Below, in pieces: positions 1 through 10,942 of a DNA stretch of 64,000 nt. The DNA is taken from NCBI RefSeq assembly GCF_001704415.2, contig NC_030821.1, forward strand, positions 38,423,210 to 38,487,209. The letters run 5' to 3'. The stretch's first letter is position 1. The number at the start of each line of letters is the position of its first letter. A program made the translations under genes and the position numbers. A model generated the notes under the pieces. That model did not search any database and had not been told where the DNA came from. It saw only the letters and a list, made by a program, of their open reading frames with translations. The stretch comes from Capra hircus (Eukaryota; Chordata; Mammalia; Artiodactyla; Bovidae).

Positions 1-133
1 GGCATCACGGACTCGATGGACGTGAGTCTGAGTGAACTGTGGGAGATGGTGATGGACAGGAAGGCCTGGCGTGCTGCGATTCTTGGGGTTGCGAGGAGTT
101 GGACACGACTGAGTGACTGAACTGAACTGAACA
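1..133 (+). mobile_element. BovB LINE, 3' end (cut by window edge)
   Basis: The sequence matches the terminal part of BovB: the last codons of the ORF (…VAKSRTRLSD-like region) followed by the characteristic ACTGA-type tail (gactgaactgaactgaac). It reads on the plus strand. The 5' part lies outside the window. It shares the gagatggtgatgg variant with the two youngest copies at 56.6-57.1 kb and 61.8-63.5 kb, so it probably belongs to the same recent lineage. Confidence 0.9.
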
Positions 134-600
134 GTAAAGCACCCCAAGGGGTAAGTGCTCCATTGGTCCCCTTGGTGCTTTATGCCCAAAGCTCCTACCA
201 AGAGTTCTGAGTATCTGTTTTCCTGTGTAATCTTTGTCACTGCTGGTTAGGTGGATTGGCCCCAAAAGAGAAAGTTCTTCTTAACAGATGCATGCATGAC
301 ATTTAGGAACCAGAAGAGAGTTTCTCTGTGAGGATCAGAGCTTGCCATCAAGGCACTTTGCTTCTTCCAAATATGCAGACCCTTTTTTTAAAATTTGAAC
401 AGGTGTAATTTTAATTCCGATTATAATTATAAATATTATGACCTCTTGAGTTGTACCTCCTTTTTTCTTTTTATTTCTTTACTGTTTGGTCAAGTATATG
501 TACTCTATCTCTGAATGTTTCCTAAACAGTGACATTTATAGGCTACATAATTTGTCTCATTGATAATGGAAAATTGAAAAACAATATGGTAGATAATTGC
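134..600. other. Unique AT-rich stretch, no gene seen
   Basis: No long open frame, no recognisable repeat consensus and no splice-like structure is apparent. It separates two BovB insertions. Confidence 0.6.
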
Positions 601-1057
601 TTTCAAACTGTGGTGCTGGAGAAGAGTCTTGAGAGTCCCTTTGACTGCAAGGAGATCAAGCCAGTCAATCCTTAAGGAAATAAACCCTGGGCTTAGAAGG
701 GCTTAGATGGTAAAGAATCTGCCTGCAATGCGGGAGACCTGGGTTTGATCCCTGGGTTGGGAAGATCCGCTGGAAGAGGTCATGGCAACCTATTCCAGTA
801 TTCTTGCCTAGAGAAACCCCATAGACAGAGGAACCTGGCAGGTTATAGTCCATGGAGTCAAAAAGAGTCGGGCACAACTGAGCGACTAAGCACATTCACT
901 GGAAGGACTGGTGCTGAAACTTGGGCTCCCATATCTTGAACACCTGATGTGAAGAGCCAACTCATTAGAAAAGTACCTGATTCTGGGAAAGATAAAGAGC
1001 AGGAGGAGAAGGGGGCAACAGAGGATGAAATGGTAGGATGTCATCACTTGTAACAGG
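601..1057 (+). mobile_element. BovB LINE fragment, interrupted by a Bov-tA
   Basis: The segments 601-697 and 893-1057 are consecutive parts of the BovB C-terminal coding region (FELWCWRRLL… and …LMRR…GRRRRG-like). They are separated by a Bov-tA SINE at 698-892. Many substitutions and small indels indicate an old copy. It stops before the usual BovB tail, so its 3' end is missing or was replaced by the next element. Confidence 0.8.
698..892 (+). mobile_element. Bov-tA SINE nested in BovB
   Basis: tRNA-Glu-like head (gatggtaaagaatctgcctg, with a B-box-like ggtttgatccctggg) followed by the Bov-A body and the gagcgactaagcac end. About 11 bp of the head are missing between two short gct repeats, which fits a small slippage deletion. 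The flanks are consecutive BovB sequence, so this SINE is younger than the host BovB. Confidence 0.88.
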
Positions 1058-1099
1058 AGGGAAAGGGGCAGGGCACAACTTTTGAAAGAATGGCATAGC

Positions 1100-3148
1100 C
1101 CAAGGACACAAAGAAAGATGGAGAAGCTCTATATAGTCAGCAAAAACAAGACTGGAAGCTGACTGTGGCTCAGGTCATGAACTCCTTATTGTAAAATTCA
1201 GACTTAAATTGAAGAAAGTAGGGAAAACCACTAAACCATTCAGGTATGACCTAAATCAAATCCCTTACGATTATACAGTGGAAGTGGCAAATAGATTCAA
1301 GGGATTAGATCTGATAGACAGAGTGCCTGAAGAACTATGGACAGAGGTTTGTGACATTGTAGAGGAGACAGAGATTAAGACCATCCCCAATAAAAAGAAA
1401 TGCAAAAAAGCCAAATGGTTGTCTGAGGAGGGCTTACAAATAGCTGTGAAAAGAAGAGAAGCTAAAGGCAAAGGAGAAACGGAAAGGGATACCTGTTTGA
1501 ATACAGAGTTCCAAAGAATAGCCAAGGAGAGATAAGAAAGCCTTCCTCAGTAATCAGTGCAAAGAAATAGAGGAAAACAATAGAATGGAAAAGACTAGAG
1601 ATCTCTTCAAGAAAATTCGAGATACCAAGGGAACATTTCATGCAAAGATGGGCTTGATAAAGGACAGAAATGGTATGGACCTAACAGAAGCAAAAGATAT
1701 TAAGAAAAGGTGGCAAGAACATGCAGAAGAACTGTACAAAAAAGATCTTCACGACCAAGATAATCACAATGGTGTGATCATTCACCTAGAGCCAGACATC
1801 CTGGAATGTGAAGTCAAGTGGGCCTTAGGAAGCATCACTACAAACAAAGCTAATGAAGGTGATGGAATTCCAGTTGAGCTATTTCAAATCCTAAATGATG
1901 ATGCTGTGCAAGTGCTGCACTCAACATGTCAGTAAATTTGGAAAACTCAGCAGTGGCCACAGGACTGGAAAATGTCAGTTTTCATTCCAATCCCAAAGAA
2001 AGGCAATGCCAAAGAGTGCTCAAACTACCGCACAATAGCACTCATCTCACACACTAGTAAAGTAATGCTCAAAATTCTCCAATCCAGGCTTCAACAGTAT
2101 GTGAACTGAGAATGCCCAGATGTTCAAGCTGGATTTAGAAAAGGCAGCAGAACCAGAGATCAAATTGCCAACATCCGTTGGATCATCAAAAAAGTGAGAG
2201 TTCCAGAAAAACATCTACTTCTGCTTTATTAACTATGTAAAAGCTTTTGACTGTGTGGATCACAATAAACTGTGGAAAATTCTGAAAGAGATTGGAATGC
2301 CAGAAACCTTACCTGCCTCTTGAGAAATCTGTATGCAGGTCAGGAAGCAACAGTTAGAACTGGACATGGAACAACAGACTGGTTCCGAATAGGGAAAGGA
2401 GTACATCAAGGCTGTATATTGTCACCCTGCTTATTTAACTTATAAGCAGAGTACATCATGAGAAATGTTGGGCTGGATCAAGCACAAGCTGGAATCAAGA
2501 TTGCCAGGAGAAATTTCAATAACCTCAGATATGCAGATGACACCACCCTTGTGGCAGAAAGTGAAGAAGAATTAAAGAGCCTCCTGATGAAAGTGAAAGA
2601 GGAGAGTGAAAAAGCTGGCTTAAAGCACAACATTCAGAAAACCTAGACCAACCTAGACAGCACATTAAAAAACAGAGATGTTACTTTGCCAACACAGGCC
2701 CATCTAGTCACAGCTATGGTTTTTCCAGTAGTCATGTATGGATGTGAGAGTTGGACTATAAAGAAAGCTGAGTGCTGAAGAATTGGTGCTTTTGAACTGT
2801 GGTGTTGGAGAAAACTCTTGAGAGTCCCTTGGACAACAAGGAGATCCAACTAGTCCATCCTAAAGGAAATCAGTCTTGAATATTCATTGGAAGGACTGAT
2901 GCTGAAGCTGAAGCTCCAATACTTTGGCCACCTGATTCAGAGAACTGACTCATTTGAAAAGACCCTGATGCTGGGAAAGATTGAAGGTGGGAGGAGAAGG
3001 GGACAATAGAGGATGAGATGGTTGGATGGCATCACTGACTCAATGGCTATGAGTTTGCATAGGAGTTGGTGATGGACATGGCGTGCTGTAGTCCATGAGG
3101 TTGCAAACAGTCAGACACAACTGAGGGACTGAACTGAAATGAACTGAA
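1100..3148 (+). mobile_element. BovB LINE, long 5'-truncated copy
   Basis: About 2 kb of consecutive BovB: the spacer upstream of the reverse transcriptase, the reverse-transcriptase region, the C-terminal region and the ACTGA-type tail. The 5' boundary is fuzzy (roughly 1060-1130). Compared with the younger copy at 61779-63532, about 160 bp are missing at about 2642, where the NIQKT-coding region jumps straight to the TNLDS-coding region. Numerous stops and frameshifts mark it as an old copy. Confidence 0.9.
1209..3125 (+). pseudogene. BovB reverse transcriptase ORF remnant
   Basis: Decayed coding region of the BovB retrotransposon, which once encoded an endonuclease/reverse-transcriptase polyprotein for target-primed reverse transcription. 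Open pieces remain at 1209-1535 (spacer upstream of the RT), 1585-1935 (RT N-terminal part, SITTNKA…DGIPVELF) and 2458-2646, which keeps the catalytic YADD in the context LRYADDTTL. The pieces lie in different frames. The stop at 1933-1935 is a CAG/CAA-to-TAA type change, and further stops occur near 2107 and 2230. Together with the internal deletion at about 2642 this makes translation of a working enzyme impossible. No endonuclease domain is present. Confidence 0.88.
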
Positions 3149-3331
3149 GGACACAACATAAACCAATTAGAATCAAATGGGACCACGATGGTAGACAAGA
3201 CTAGACCTTGATCCTCAATCAGCAAGTGAAACGACACACCCAGAGGTGCCATGACACTTCCAAGGTACTGTCAAAAGACGGAGGAGTGGGTGGTGGCCCA
3301 ATCCTGGAAATCTCCGCCCCTTCTGAAAAAT

Positions 3332-3528
3332 GACTTCCCTGGTGGCTCAGTCAGTAAAGAGTCTGCCTGCAATGCAGGAGACCTGGGTTCGATCCCTGGG
3401 TTGGGAAGATCCCCTGGAGAAGGAAATGGCAACCCACTCCAGTATTGCCTGGAGAATCCCATGGACGAGCCTGGTGGGCAACAGTCCATGGGGTCACAAA
3501 GAATTAGACACTACTAAGTTTCTTTTCT
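3332..3528 (+). mobile_element. Bov-tA SINE inside the LTR
   Basis: Complete tRNA-Glu head plus Bov-A body. The 11-bp TSD ttctgaaaaat at 3321-3331 and 3529-3539 flanks it exactly, and removing the SINE restores continuous LTR sequence. A small deletion in the Bov-A body shortens the usual cttgcctgg segment. Confidence 0.93.
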
Positions 3529-3585
3529 TTCTGAAAAATAGTTGGAATAATCCTCCCACTCATTAGCATATGAAATTACTCAGCC

Positions 3586-3593
3586 TATAAAAA
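3586..3593 (+). promoter_or_regulatory. LTR TATA box
   Basis: tataaaaa lies about 85 bp upstream of the aataaa signal, the usual spacing of U3 and R signals in a gammaretrovirus-like LTR. Activity in this old copy is unknown. Confidence 0.5.
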
Positions 3594-3754
3594 CCAACCA
3601 CACCACATTTCATAGATGCACTCATGCTGGGCAATGGCCCACACTCTATGGAGTGTGCTTCTCTCTGAATCTGAATAAATCCACATCTAACCTATCACTT
3701 TGTTTCTCACTGAATTCTTTTTGCGATGAGGCATCAACAACCTGAGTTTCTTTT

Positions 3755-3930
3755 GGTTTTGGCTGGGTTCAAGTCTCAGCCACGTGGGTTTAAATCCCAA
3801 GCAGGGTTTTGGCTGAGTTTGAGCCCCAGCTTTGTGGGTTTGAGGCCCAGCCATGTGGGTTAGAGTCCCAAACTGGGTTTGGCTTGGTTCAAGTCCCAGC
3901 ACATGGGTTCAAGTCCCAATCTGTGGCAAA
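3755..3930 (+). repeat. Degenerate minisatellite in LTR U5
   Basis: About seven imperfect units of roughly 20-25 bp share a core like tgggttcaagtcccag (for example ctgggttcaagtctcag, gtgggtttaaatccca, gtgggtttgaggcccag, atgggttcaagtccca). They lie downstream of the LTR polyadenylation signal, so they belong to the U5-like part of the element. Confidence 0.7.
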
Positions 3931-3941
3931 TGGTTTCACAC

Positions 3942-4075
3942 CAACTCAATGGACACGAATTTGAGCAAACTCAGGGAGATGGACAGGGAAGGACAACTTA
4001 GGTGAAGGACAGGGAAGCCTGGCATGCTGCAGTTCATAGGGTTGCAAAGATTTGGGAGCGACTTCACAACTGAAT
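3942..4075 (+). mobile_element. BovB LINE, short old 3' fragment
   Basis: Matches the BovB terminus (actcaatggacacgaatttg … gcctggcatgctgcagttc … acaactgaat). It carries a local duplication of the aggacagggaag segment. It is diverged and therefore old. Confidence 0.8.
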
Positions 4076-4469
4076 AATAATGGTGGATATTTATCTGTGT
4101 TCTCTGATATGCAATGTAAAGTCATTATTATACAGACACATATATACATACATATATCTATACAGTGTATAAATATGTCCCCTGAGTATACAAAGTTTCC
4201 ATTTATTCCTGAATCCATTTACTCCCTTCCTCCATCTCTTCTGACCAGATCTCAAGTTTACATTAGCTATTGGCAGATGTAAATGAAACCATTCCTTATA
4301 AGAGAATATACATCTAAATGGCTTTCTAGAAATGGCAGTCCTGAACTAAATTCCTGCCTTTCCATGCCCTTCTCCTCACCCATGGTGCCAGGGTCTTCAC
4401 TGTCAGTGTGGAGATATTGGGCAGTTTGGGAACTAGAGAGGCAGCCGAATACAGGAGAACTCATCTAGA
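4076..4469. other. Unique AT-rich stretch
   Basis: Contains a short alternating TA/CA run around 4140-4170. No gene or repeat family recognised. Confidence 0.5.
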
Positions 4470-4630
4470 AGCTGAGTCTCAGGAACTGGATTCTTTCCAA
4501 TCTGAGCTGGAAATCCTGAGCAAGATTTAGCTTTTCTGAGCCTCAGCTTCTCTTTCTGTTAAATAGGAATAATACCTTACAAGTTCAAGTGTATGTCAAA
4601 GTTTATTATAAGGTAATATACAAGTGCTAA
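4470..4630 (+). repeat. MIR SINE (ancient)
   Basis: The MIR core is recognisable as gagcaagatttagcttttctgagcctcagcttctctttctgttaaatagg-like sequence, which corresponds to the usual loss-of-tRNA-side MIR segment. It is heavily diverged. Confidence 0.6.
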
Positions 4631-4686
4631 TTGTTGCTACATTTAAAAGTAAAGGCAGAAATTTGTAAATAAATAAAAGTAGGAAT

Positions 4687-5065
4687 TGATGGGAATTCTT
4701 TGGCAGTCCAGTGGGTAGGACTCTACACTTTCACTGCCAAGGGCCCAGTTCAATCCCTGGTCAGGCTAATTTAGATATGGTAAGCTGCATGGTTAGCATG
4801 TGAAATGACACTCAGAGGTTAAAGCATCTGCCTCCAATGCAGGAGACCGGGGTTTGATCCCTGGCTCGGGAAGATCCCCTGGAGAAGGAAATGATAACCC
4901 ACTCCAGTATTCTTGCCTGGGGAATCCCATGGACGGAGAAGCCTGGTAGGCTACAGTCCATGGAGTCACAGAGTCGGACATGACTGAGAGACTTCACTTT
5001 CACTTTCAAGCTGCATGGTATAGCCAAATATATATATAAGAACAAGGTAAATAAATAAAAGTGGG
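4687..5065 (+). mobile_element. CHR-type tRNA-Glu SINE split by a Bov-tA
   Basis: ggcagtccagtgggtaggac … cagttcaatccctggtcagg is a tRNA-Glu-derived artiodactyl SINE. Its A-rich end resumes after the inserted Bov-tA (tagccaaatatatatataag … aaataaataaaag). Confidence 0.75.
4794..5007 (+). mobile_element. Bov-tA SINE nested in a CHR SINE
   Basis: Flanked by the perfect 12-bp TSD aagctgcatggt (4782-4793 and 5008-5019). The tRNA head starts in a truncated form. The insertion is younger than the surrounding CHR element. Confidence 0.92.
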
Positions 5066-5414
5066 AACTTAAAGAATCAAACTTTGGAAAACTTGGTCCA
5101 AAAGTACCTTGTCTTAATTTTAACCATTTAATACTACATAATGATCTTCTTGGTTTCAGAGTTTATTTTAGTCTTCACATTTACAGCCAGGTTCTCTCAG
5201 ACACTGATTTGTTGTGTTTGGAAAATCAGTGAGCACATGTTAATACCTAAAAGATTCTATTACTATGGTAATGCATAGAGAATGTATATGGAAAACTGAC
5301 CTCGGGTGATTTGTTTTGGACACCCTAGAAATAGAGAGAGGCACTTTTAATTTTCAGCAATCAAGTGATTCTAAGGGAAAAAAGCTGGAGAAGGTCCTCC
5401 TGCTCTGCATCTCT
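5066..5414. other. Unique stretch, no gene seen
   Basis: No open frame or repeat consensus recognised between two SINEs. Confidence 0.5.
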
Positions 5415-5425
5415 ATCACTCTACT

Positions 5426-5632
5426 GTGTGTGTTAGTCGCTCAATAGTGTCTGACTCTGCCACCTCAAGGACTGTAGCCCACCAGGCTCCTCTGTCCGTG
5501 GAATTTCCCAGGCAATAATACTGGAGTGGGTTGCCAATTCCTTCTCCAAGGGATCTTCCTGACCCAGGGATCAAATCCGGGTCTCCTGCATTGCAGGTAG
5601 GTTCTTTACCAGCTGAGCCACCAGGGAAGACC
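5426..5632 (-). mobile_element. Bov-tA SINE
   Basis: Full-length minus-strand Bov-tA (gttagtcgctcaatag … gagccaccagggaag). It is bounded by the 11-bp TSD atcactctact at 5415-5425 and 5633-5643. Confidence 0.95.
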
Positions 5633-5643
5633 ATCACTCTACT

Positions 5644-6854
5644 AGGAAGGAACATGTATGTTACTTTGATCTCACTGTGGAGTTTTGCTTCTGCTAAGCA
5701 CATCTACCGGAAGTTTTAATGTATACCTGATGCTGAAACTAATTCTATATAAATAAAGTCTTTGCATATTAAAAATAAACCTTGTCTTAACATGATTTCT
5801 CCTATTAAACTGCATTACATTCTTCCTCTCCAAAATATACATATTTGAAGTAATATGTATTCCATGTCTTTTTTAAAAAAGAGCTCTGCAAATATTCAGA
5901 ATCCATTAGTCATTCACGCATGGTGTTCCATTAGAATGTTTTAATAGAAAGTTAAGATAACTCCACTGAGGACCTACGAGTTTGATTTGGGAAAAAAAGA
6001 AGCAGTCATTAGGAAAAAAGGCATTTTTAAAGAGTTGAAACTGGCCCAAATAGAGGGAAGCAGTGAAGACTGGGACAAGTGTGGAGATAGTGGGAAGTTT
6101 TGGAACTGGAGGAACACCAGCAGGAGAGAGCAGAGAGAAGAAAGACGGAGATAACAAGACAGACCACATTTTCTAGAATTTTCTTCTTTATGGAGAAAAT
6201 GGATGGAGGGGGAGCTCTCTTCATTCCAGTCTCCTCAGTAATACTTCTGGGGCCCAGAATTCAAGCAAGGGATATACAGCCAAGGTTGACCAGGTTTTTG
6301 TGCACTTGCCTGGGAACTCAACCATCACAGTGTTTCTGAAAGAAAAATGTATTCCAACTCTCAAAGAGCCAACCCTCAAACGCATTTTTGGAATGCAATC
6401 TGTTTGAAAGTGAAATAGCCGGGTGGCCTGTATAAAGTTATCTTTCAAAAAACAGTTGCAGTTAGAAACATATCAACTTCTATGAAAAACTGGTTTTTGA
6501 TGGGGGCTGAATCTTTTGGAGCTATCTTATATACTTTTTGGAAGGAGATGGGCAATAAATATATGTGAGATATATATATTAAAATATTTAGGTAGATATT
6601 GAAATGTTTAAAATCAGAGCTCTAGAATAGTTTCACCATGTTCAGGCATCCCAAATATCTTCTTTTATCATAGCCCTCATATCAACTGTTCACTTCGGCT
6701 ATAATGTGGCCTCTTAGCCTAAAAATAATCTCATCTACCATAAATCACATCTATGTGAACAAAAGACGTGCAAAACATTTATAATGCAGTAGCCATATCC
6801 CTGGCTTATTAAAGCCCCTTGGAGAATTTAGAATCACTTGTATTCACACTATTT
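5644..6854. other. Unique AT-rich stretch, no gene seen
   Basis: Only short, low-complexity open frames on both strands, none resembling a known protein. A tata/taaa-rich patch lies near 6565-6590. Confidence 0.5.
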
Positions 6855-6972
6855 ATTGATTGATTTTGCCTGTGTGGCATATGGGATCTTAGTTCCTGGA
6901 CTACGGATAGAACCCTCGCTCCCTGCAGTGGAAGCATGGAGTCCTAACCACTGGACCACCAGGGAATTCCTT
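6855..6972 (-). mobile_element. CHR-type tRNA-Glu SINE
   Basis: The minus-strand signature gggatcttagttcctgg … gtggaagcatggagtcctaaccactggaccaccagggaattcc marks a tRNA-Glu SINE with a B-box-like segment (tagaaccctcg on the opposite strand). Confidence 0.85.
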
Positions 6973-7599
6973 TATACTCACAATTTTTAAAATAAAATGG
7001 CAAGTTGAGGTGAAATGACCAAGTTCATCAAGTGCTTGAAATTTTTCAATCAGGATAGATACAACTTAGAATTTCTCCTACAGTAATTTTACTCAGATAA
7101 ATGATATGAACAATGACAATGATTCTTTGTGAAGTTATTCCAGTCAACTCATCCCTTGTGCACACTTAGTTTATGACTGCAACCCCAGTAAAATGTGTGT
7201 TCAAGGAAAGAACTCACTTATTTTTCCTTTTAAGGGCTGTTACCCATAAGTAAGGTGACTGTAATTTATGGTCCAAACCAGGATTCTCTTCTTTAGGAAA
7301 AAAAAAAATGCTAACTCAGATGAGACATCAGGAAAATAGGTATAAAACAGGACTATCTTGGGAAATCAAAACTATGGTACCTAATTCATAGCTGTATTTT
7401 GGTTGCCCAAATTTCCCTCCCAGCTCAGTGTGATCTTCGACAGATAGTATGGCTTCCTTCAAACAACATTGACCTGAATGACTTGGGTTTCCTCCTATAG
7501 AAAAGACACATCATCCACCAGCTCTTTAAACCATTAAACTAGGAAAACAAAGGCTTCCTTTTCTCCCTCTCTATCTCTTTCTTCACACCAATTATCAAG
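6973..7599. other. Unique stretch, no gene seen
   Basis: No repeat or coding signal recognised. Confidence 0.5.
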
Positions 7600-8420
7600 T
7601 CTCATGAGTTCGCTTCCTAATCCATCCACATCTACCCAGTTCACTATCATTACTTCAGTTCAGATCACCATTATCATCTGCATCATAGCAACAGCTTTCT
7701 ATTGGTTTCCAGATTTACCTCCTGACCCCTCCAATGCACAAAGGTGCCCAGCTGCTCTTTCTCAATTAGTCATTCTCCTCCTTAAAATCTGTTTTGAGTC
7801 CCCGTTGTCCTCAGATCAATCCTTAGCTTGTCCTGTAAAGTGCTTCATAATTGGATACATAGCTCCAGCCTTTCTTTAATTACCCCTTGCCCCCTCCCTC
7901 TTTGCACACTATGCTTCAGCACATTGAATTAAGTTCAGTTCTTGGAATGCACCTCCCATTTAACTATATTTTGGAAAAAAAAAATAGTGCTTTCTCCTCT
8001 GTACTCCACATGCTAGTCTACCCCATCCCATTTCTGGGCCTGAAATTCCCTTTTTATTATTTAGATCTCAGTTTAGAAAGGATTTCCTCCAGAAAGTCTA
8101 CCTCCCACTAGGCAAACATCTTTTACATGTTCCCAGTAATCTCTTCTTCCCTCATCAGAGTACTTAACCCAACTATGGGTCACTTCTCTGAAATCTACTG
8201 GAGTATGATCTCAGTAAGGACCTGTACTTCAAACGTTCCTGTTTTGCACAACAAATCAAGAAAATCTACATGCTCTCATGAAGGCCAGCCTGACTGTGCC
8301 CTTTCCTAATCCCCAGCCTTCTGTCCTAATTTTTATATCTTTTTGCAGATCATAGCAATTAGCTAAGCATACTGTCCTGTCTCATTCACTCACCCCACCG
8401 CCATGCTCTAAGTCTTCTCC
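7600..8420 (+). repeat. L2 LINE 3' region (ancient)
   Basis: The pyrimidine-rich sequence has the order typical of the L2 3' region: ttaaaatctgttttgagtcc, then tgtcctgtaaagtgcttcat, then ctttgcacactatgcttcag, then cagtttagaaaggatttcctcc, then the distal 3' part. It is diverged and without a coding frame. The approximate extent is judged by eye. Confidence 0.6.
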
Positions 8421-8827
8421 TTCAGTGGAAACGAATCCCATGCGCCTTCTGAGTGCCCGAGGACAAGCAACATATGGAAAGGAAAACTGGCTTATTGCCA
8501 TAAAAAACCAAACTCAGCAAATTTTTCTTTCCTCCTAAATTTAACACGATGGAGAAAAGTGCTTACATCACCAAAGATCCAGAGACCCCAGGGAAGTCAC
8601 TGACAGCTGATTTCTCAATCTCCTAAGAGTCCTATAGAGAGCAAACACCTCCAGTTATGGAATCCAGGCAGTCACAAATGGGTGAAACTGTTTAAAAATC
8701 ATAAAATAATACGTAGATATCCATTAAGGTATGTTTATGATATACTTATTTTGAGACTGTGCTTCAAACACAAAAGGATATAAAAACATCTCCTCCTCCT
8801 CATTTGGAAAAATAATTTAGGGGCACA
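8421..8827. other. Unique stretch, no gene seen
   Basis: No repeat or coding signal recognised. Confidence 0.5.
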
Positions 8828-8839
8828 AAAATTCAACTT

Positions 8840-9124
8840 GCTGCTGCTGCTGCTGCTAAGTCGCTTCAGTCATGTCCGACTCTGTGCGAGCCCACAGATG
8901 GCAGCCCATTGGGCTCCGCCATCCCTGGAATTCTCCAGGCAAGAACACTGGAGTGGGTTGCCATTTCCTTCTCCAATGCATGAAAGCGGAAAGAGAAAAG
9001 TGAAAGGGAAGTCGCTCAGTCGTGTCCGACTCTTAGCAACCCCACGGACTGCAGCCCACCAGGCTCCTCCGTCCATGGGAGCTTCCAGGCAAGAGTACTG
9101 GAGTGGGATGTCATTGCCTTCTCC
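8840..9124 (-). mobile_element. Bov-A2 SINE
   Basis: Complete minus-strand Bov-A dimer. It starts with the CTG run (complement of the 3' CAG tail), runs through two Bov-A units separated by the aatgcatgaaagcgg-type linker, and ends at gccttctcc. The TSD is aaaattcaactt (8828-8839) against aaaattcagctt (9125-9136), one mismatch in 12. Confidence 0.95.
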
Positions 9125-9136
9125 AAAATTCAGCTT

Positions 9137-9622
9137 ATGTGAGAATAAACAATGAGAATGAATTTAGAGCAAGCGGTATGGTAAGCCTCTGGAATTCAAG
9201 TATAAAGACAGTATCCATCCTGGCTAAACACATCTGCTTCTGCCATGAGCTCTATCTCAAGTCACACTCCTTTAGAAATTTCATGGCCAAGATAAGAACC
9301 AGTTGGACAAAATGTTGCCTTTTGAAATCAGTGTGCCCAGAGTTGAAGAAGAAAAAAAAATTGTCCTTTGGATTCTAAGTTCAATAGCTCTTTTTTTCTC
9401 TGTGGATATCCGTTTAAGGTTGTTTGAGAAGGGTATTATGCCAGTCCAAGCTTCCATCAATATATACTTGATTAGATCTGTTAGAACAAATTATTCACAT
9501 TTTGGGAAAATGTTTGACATTCCAATGTTCTTTCTGTATTCTGAAAGATAAACACTTTCATAAATAATACTTGGATGTCTGGGAAACACAATTAAGTGCT
9601 TATTTATACTCAGCACAAGTTA
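9137..9622. other. Unique stretch, no gene seen
   Basis: Two overlapping short open frames exist here, but neither resembles a known protein. Confidence 0.5.
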
Positions 9623-9822
9623 GCCCTTCCCTGGTGGCTCTGATGGTAAAGAATCTGCTTGCAGTGTAGGAGACCTGGGTTTGATCCCTGGGTTGGGAAG
9701 ATCCCCTGGAGAAGGGAATGGCTATCCACTCTAGTACCCTTTCCTGGAGAATCCTATGGACAGAGGAACGTGACAGGTTACAGTCCATGGGGGTCACAAA
9801 GAGTCAAACGGCAGCTACTGAA
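9623..9822 (+). mobile_element. Bov-tA SINE
   Basis: Plus-strand tRNA head (cccttccctggtggctctgatgg) and Bov-A body, followed by a short acacatacacac tail. Confidence 0.9.
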
Positions 9823-9939
9823 CACATACACACATACACAAGGAATTTAGATAGTCAGCGGGTCCCCGACGACTTTGCTTTTTTCTTATTGTGATTTAGA
9901 AGGATATCCAAAACTTATGATGCCCTATACCAAATGAGC

Positions 9940-10645
9940 TGGTCTCACCTACTTACTTCTCCAACTCCACCTTGCTCTTTGCCCACTATGCTATATACAT
10001 TGGCCTGATTTCAGTTCCTCAAAACCTTTGAAGTTCTTTCTTGACTGGGCCTTTGCACATGCTGATCCCTCCACCCAGAATGCTGTTCCTTCACTTCTCT
10101 CCTCGCTGGCTGCTTCTTCGTCTTTAGATTTCAATCTAAAAGTCACTTTCCTAGATTTTCTTTGTGGTTAAGAATCCACCTATTAATGCAGGCGACAAAG
10201 TTGTAACCCCTGGTCTGGGAAGATTCCCGCATGCCGAGAGGCAACAAAGCAGAGGTCTACAACTTCTGAAGGCTGCGCCTAGAGCCTGTGTTCTGCCACA
10301 GGAGAAGCCACCAAGATGAGAAGTCCTAGCACAGCAATGAAGACCCAGTGCAAACAGAAATAAATAATTTTTTAATAAATAAAAAACATAAAAGCCACTT
10401 TTCTAGAAAAGCCTTCTTTGAATATCTGTTTTCTCCTCTAATTTTCTAATATAGCTGCCAGTTTTCCCTCTCATAGGGTTCATTCAATGTGTTATCATTT
10501 GTTTGTTTATTGTTTCTTTCCAACTAGACTGTAAATACCTGAGGGCAAGAGCCGCCTCTGACTTGTTCCCTGTTGAATTCCCAGGACCTGTATGGAGCCT
10601 GGCACACACAAGGCTCTCAGTATATATTTATGAAATGAATGTCTG
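9940..10645 (+). repeat. L2 LINE 3' end, split by a CHR-2 SINE
   Basis: The two halves (9940-10150 and 10386-10645) read as one L2 3' end. It includes gggcctttgcacatgctgat, ccactag-type ccaactagactgtaaatacctgagggcaagag and the terminal cctggcacacacaagg with a tatttatgaaatgaatg tail. Confidence 0.75.
10151..10388 (+). mobile_element. CHR-2 SINE nested in L2
   Basis: Diverged tRNA-Glu head, then gcctagagcctgtg … gagaagccaccaagatgagaag … gaagacccag and a taaataaat tail, as in CHR-2. An imperfect TSD (taaaagtcactttcctaga against taaaagccacttttctaga) is visible, so the insertion is post-L2 but old. Confidence 0.82.
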
Positions 10646-10767
10646 AATACAAGGACTGAGAAAAAATATAATGACATTGGTTTTGTGAATTAAGTATTGC
10701 TTTAAGTGGTTTATATCTTATTAATCTCAAATATCAATATACATTTTAAAATATTCATATAGGATCA

Positions 10768-10904
10768 TTCCCTAGAGAAGGAAATGCAACCCACTCCAGT
10801 ATTCTTGCCTGGGAAATCCCACGGACAGAGGAGCCTTGCAGGTTATAGCCTTGCAGGTCCATGGGGTCGCAAAGAGGTGGACATAACTTAGCAACTAAAC
10901 AACA
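10768..10904 (+). mobile_element. Bov-tA SINE, headless fragment
   Basis: Only the Bov-A body is present (gagaaggaaatgcaaccc … gcaactaaacaac). A small tandem duplication repeats the ccttgcaggt segment. Confidence 0.8.
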
Positions 10905-10922
10905 AATAACAACTTAGCATCA

Positions 10923-10942
10923 TTATTATATATATATATATA
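10923..10942. repeat. (TA)n microsatellite
   Basis: Uninterrupted alternating TA run. Confidence 0.9.

Larger units (their letters stand above)
3150..3941 (+). mobile_element. Endogenous retrovirus LTR (solo or truncated)
   Basis: Excluding the nested SINE at 3332-3528, this reads as a retroviral LTR on the plus strand. There is a U3-like region, a TATA box (tataaaaa, 3586-3593), a polyadenylation signal aataaa at 3674-3679 and a downstream U5-like region ending near ggtttcaca. No gag, pol or env sequence adjoins it on either side. U5 contains degenerate tandem units (see the repeat entry). The 5' edge abuts the tail of the BovB, so the true U3 start is uncertain. The exact ERV family needs a library comparison. 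Confidence 0.65.

Noticed and set aside
3337..3410. tRNA-like sequence with an apparent B box
   Set aside because: It is the tRNA-Glu-derived head of a Bov-tA SINE with no cloverleaf-complete tRNA. The same holds for all other SINE heads in the window.
3150..4075. A full provirus around the LTR
   Set aside because: BovB lies directly on both sides and no gag, pol or env-like frame exists nearby, so only an LTR is supported.
8840..8857. CTG trinucleotide runs as possible disease-type repeats or coding polyleucine
   Set aside because: All occurrences are the complement of Bov-A2 CAG tails.
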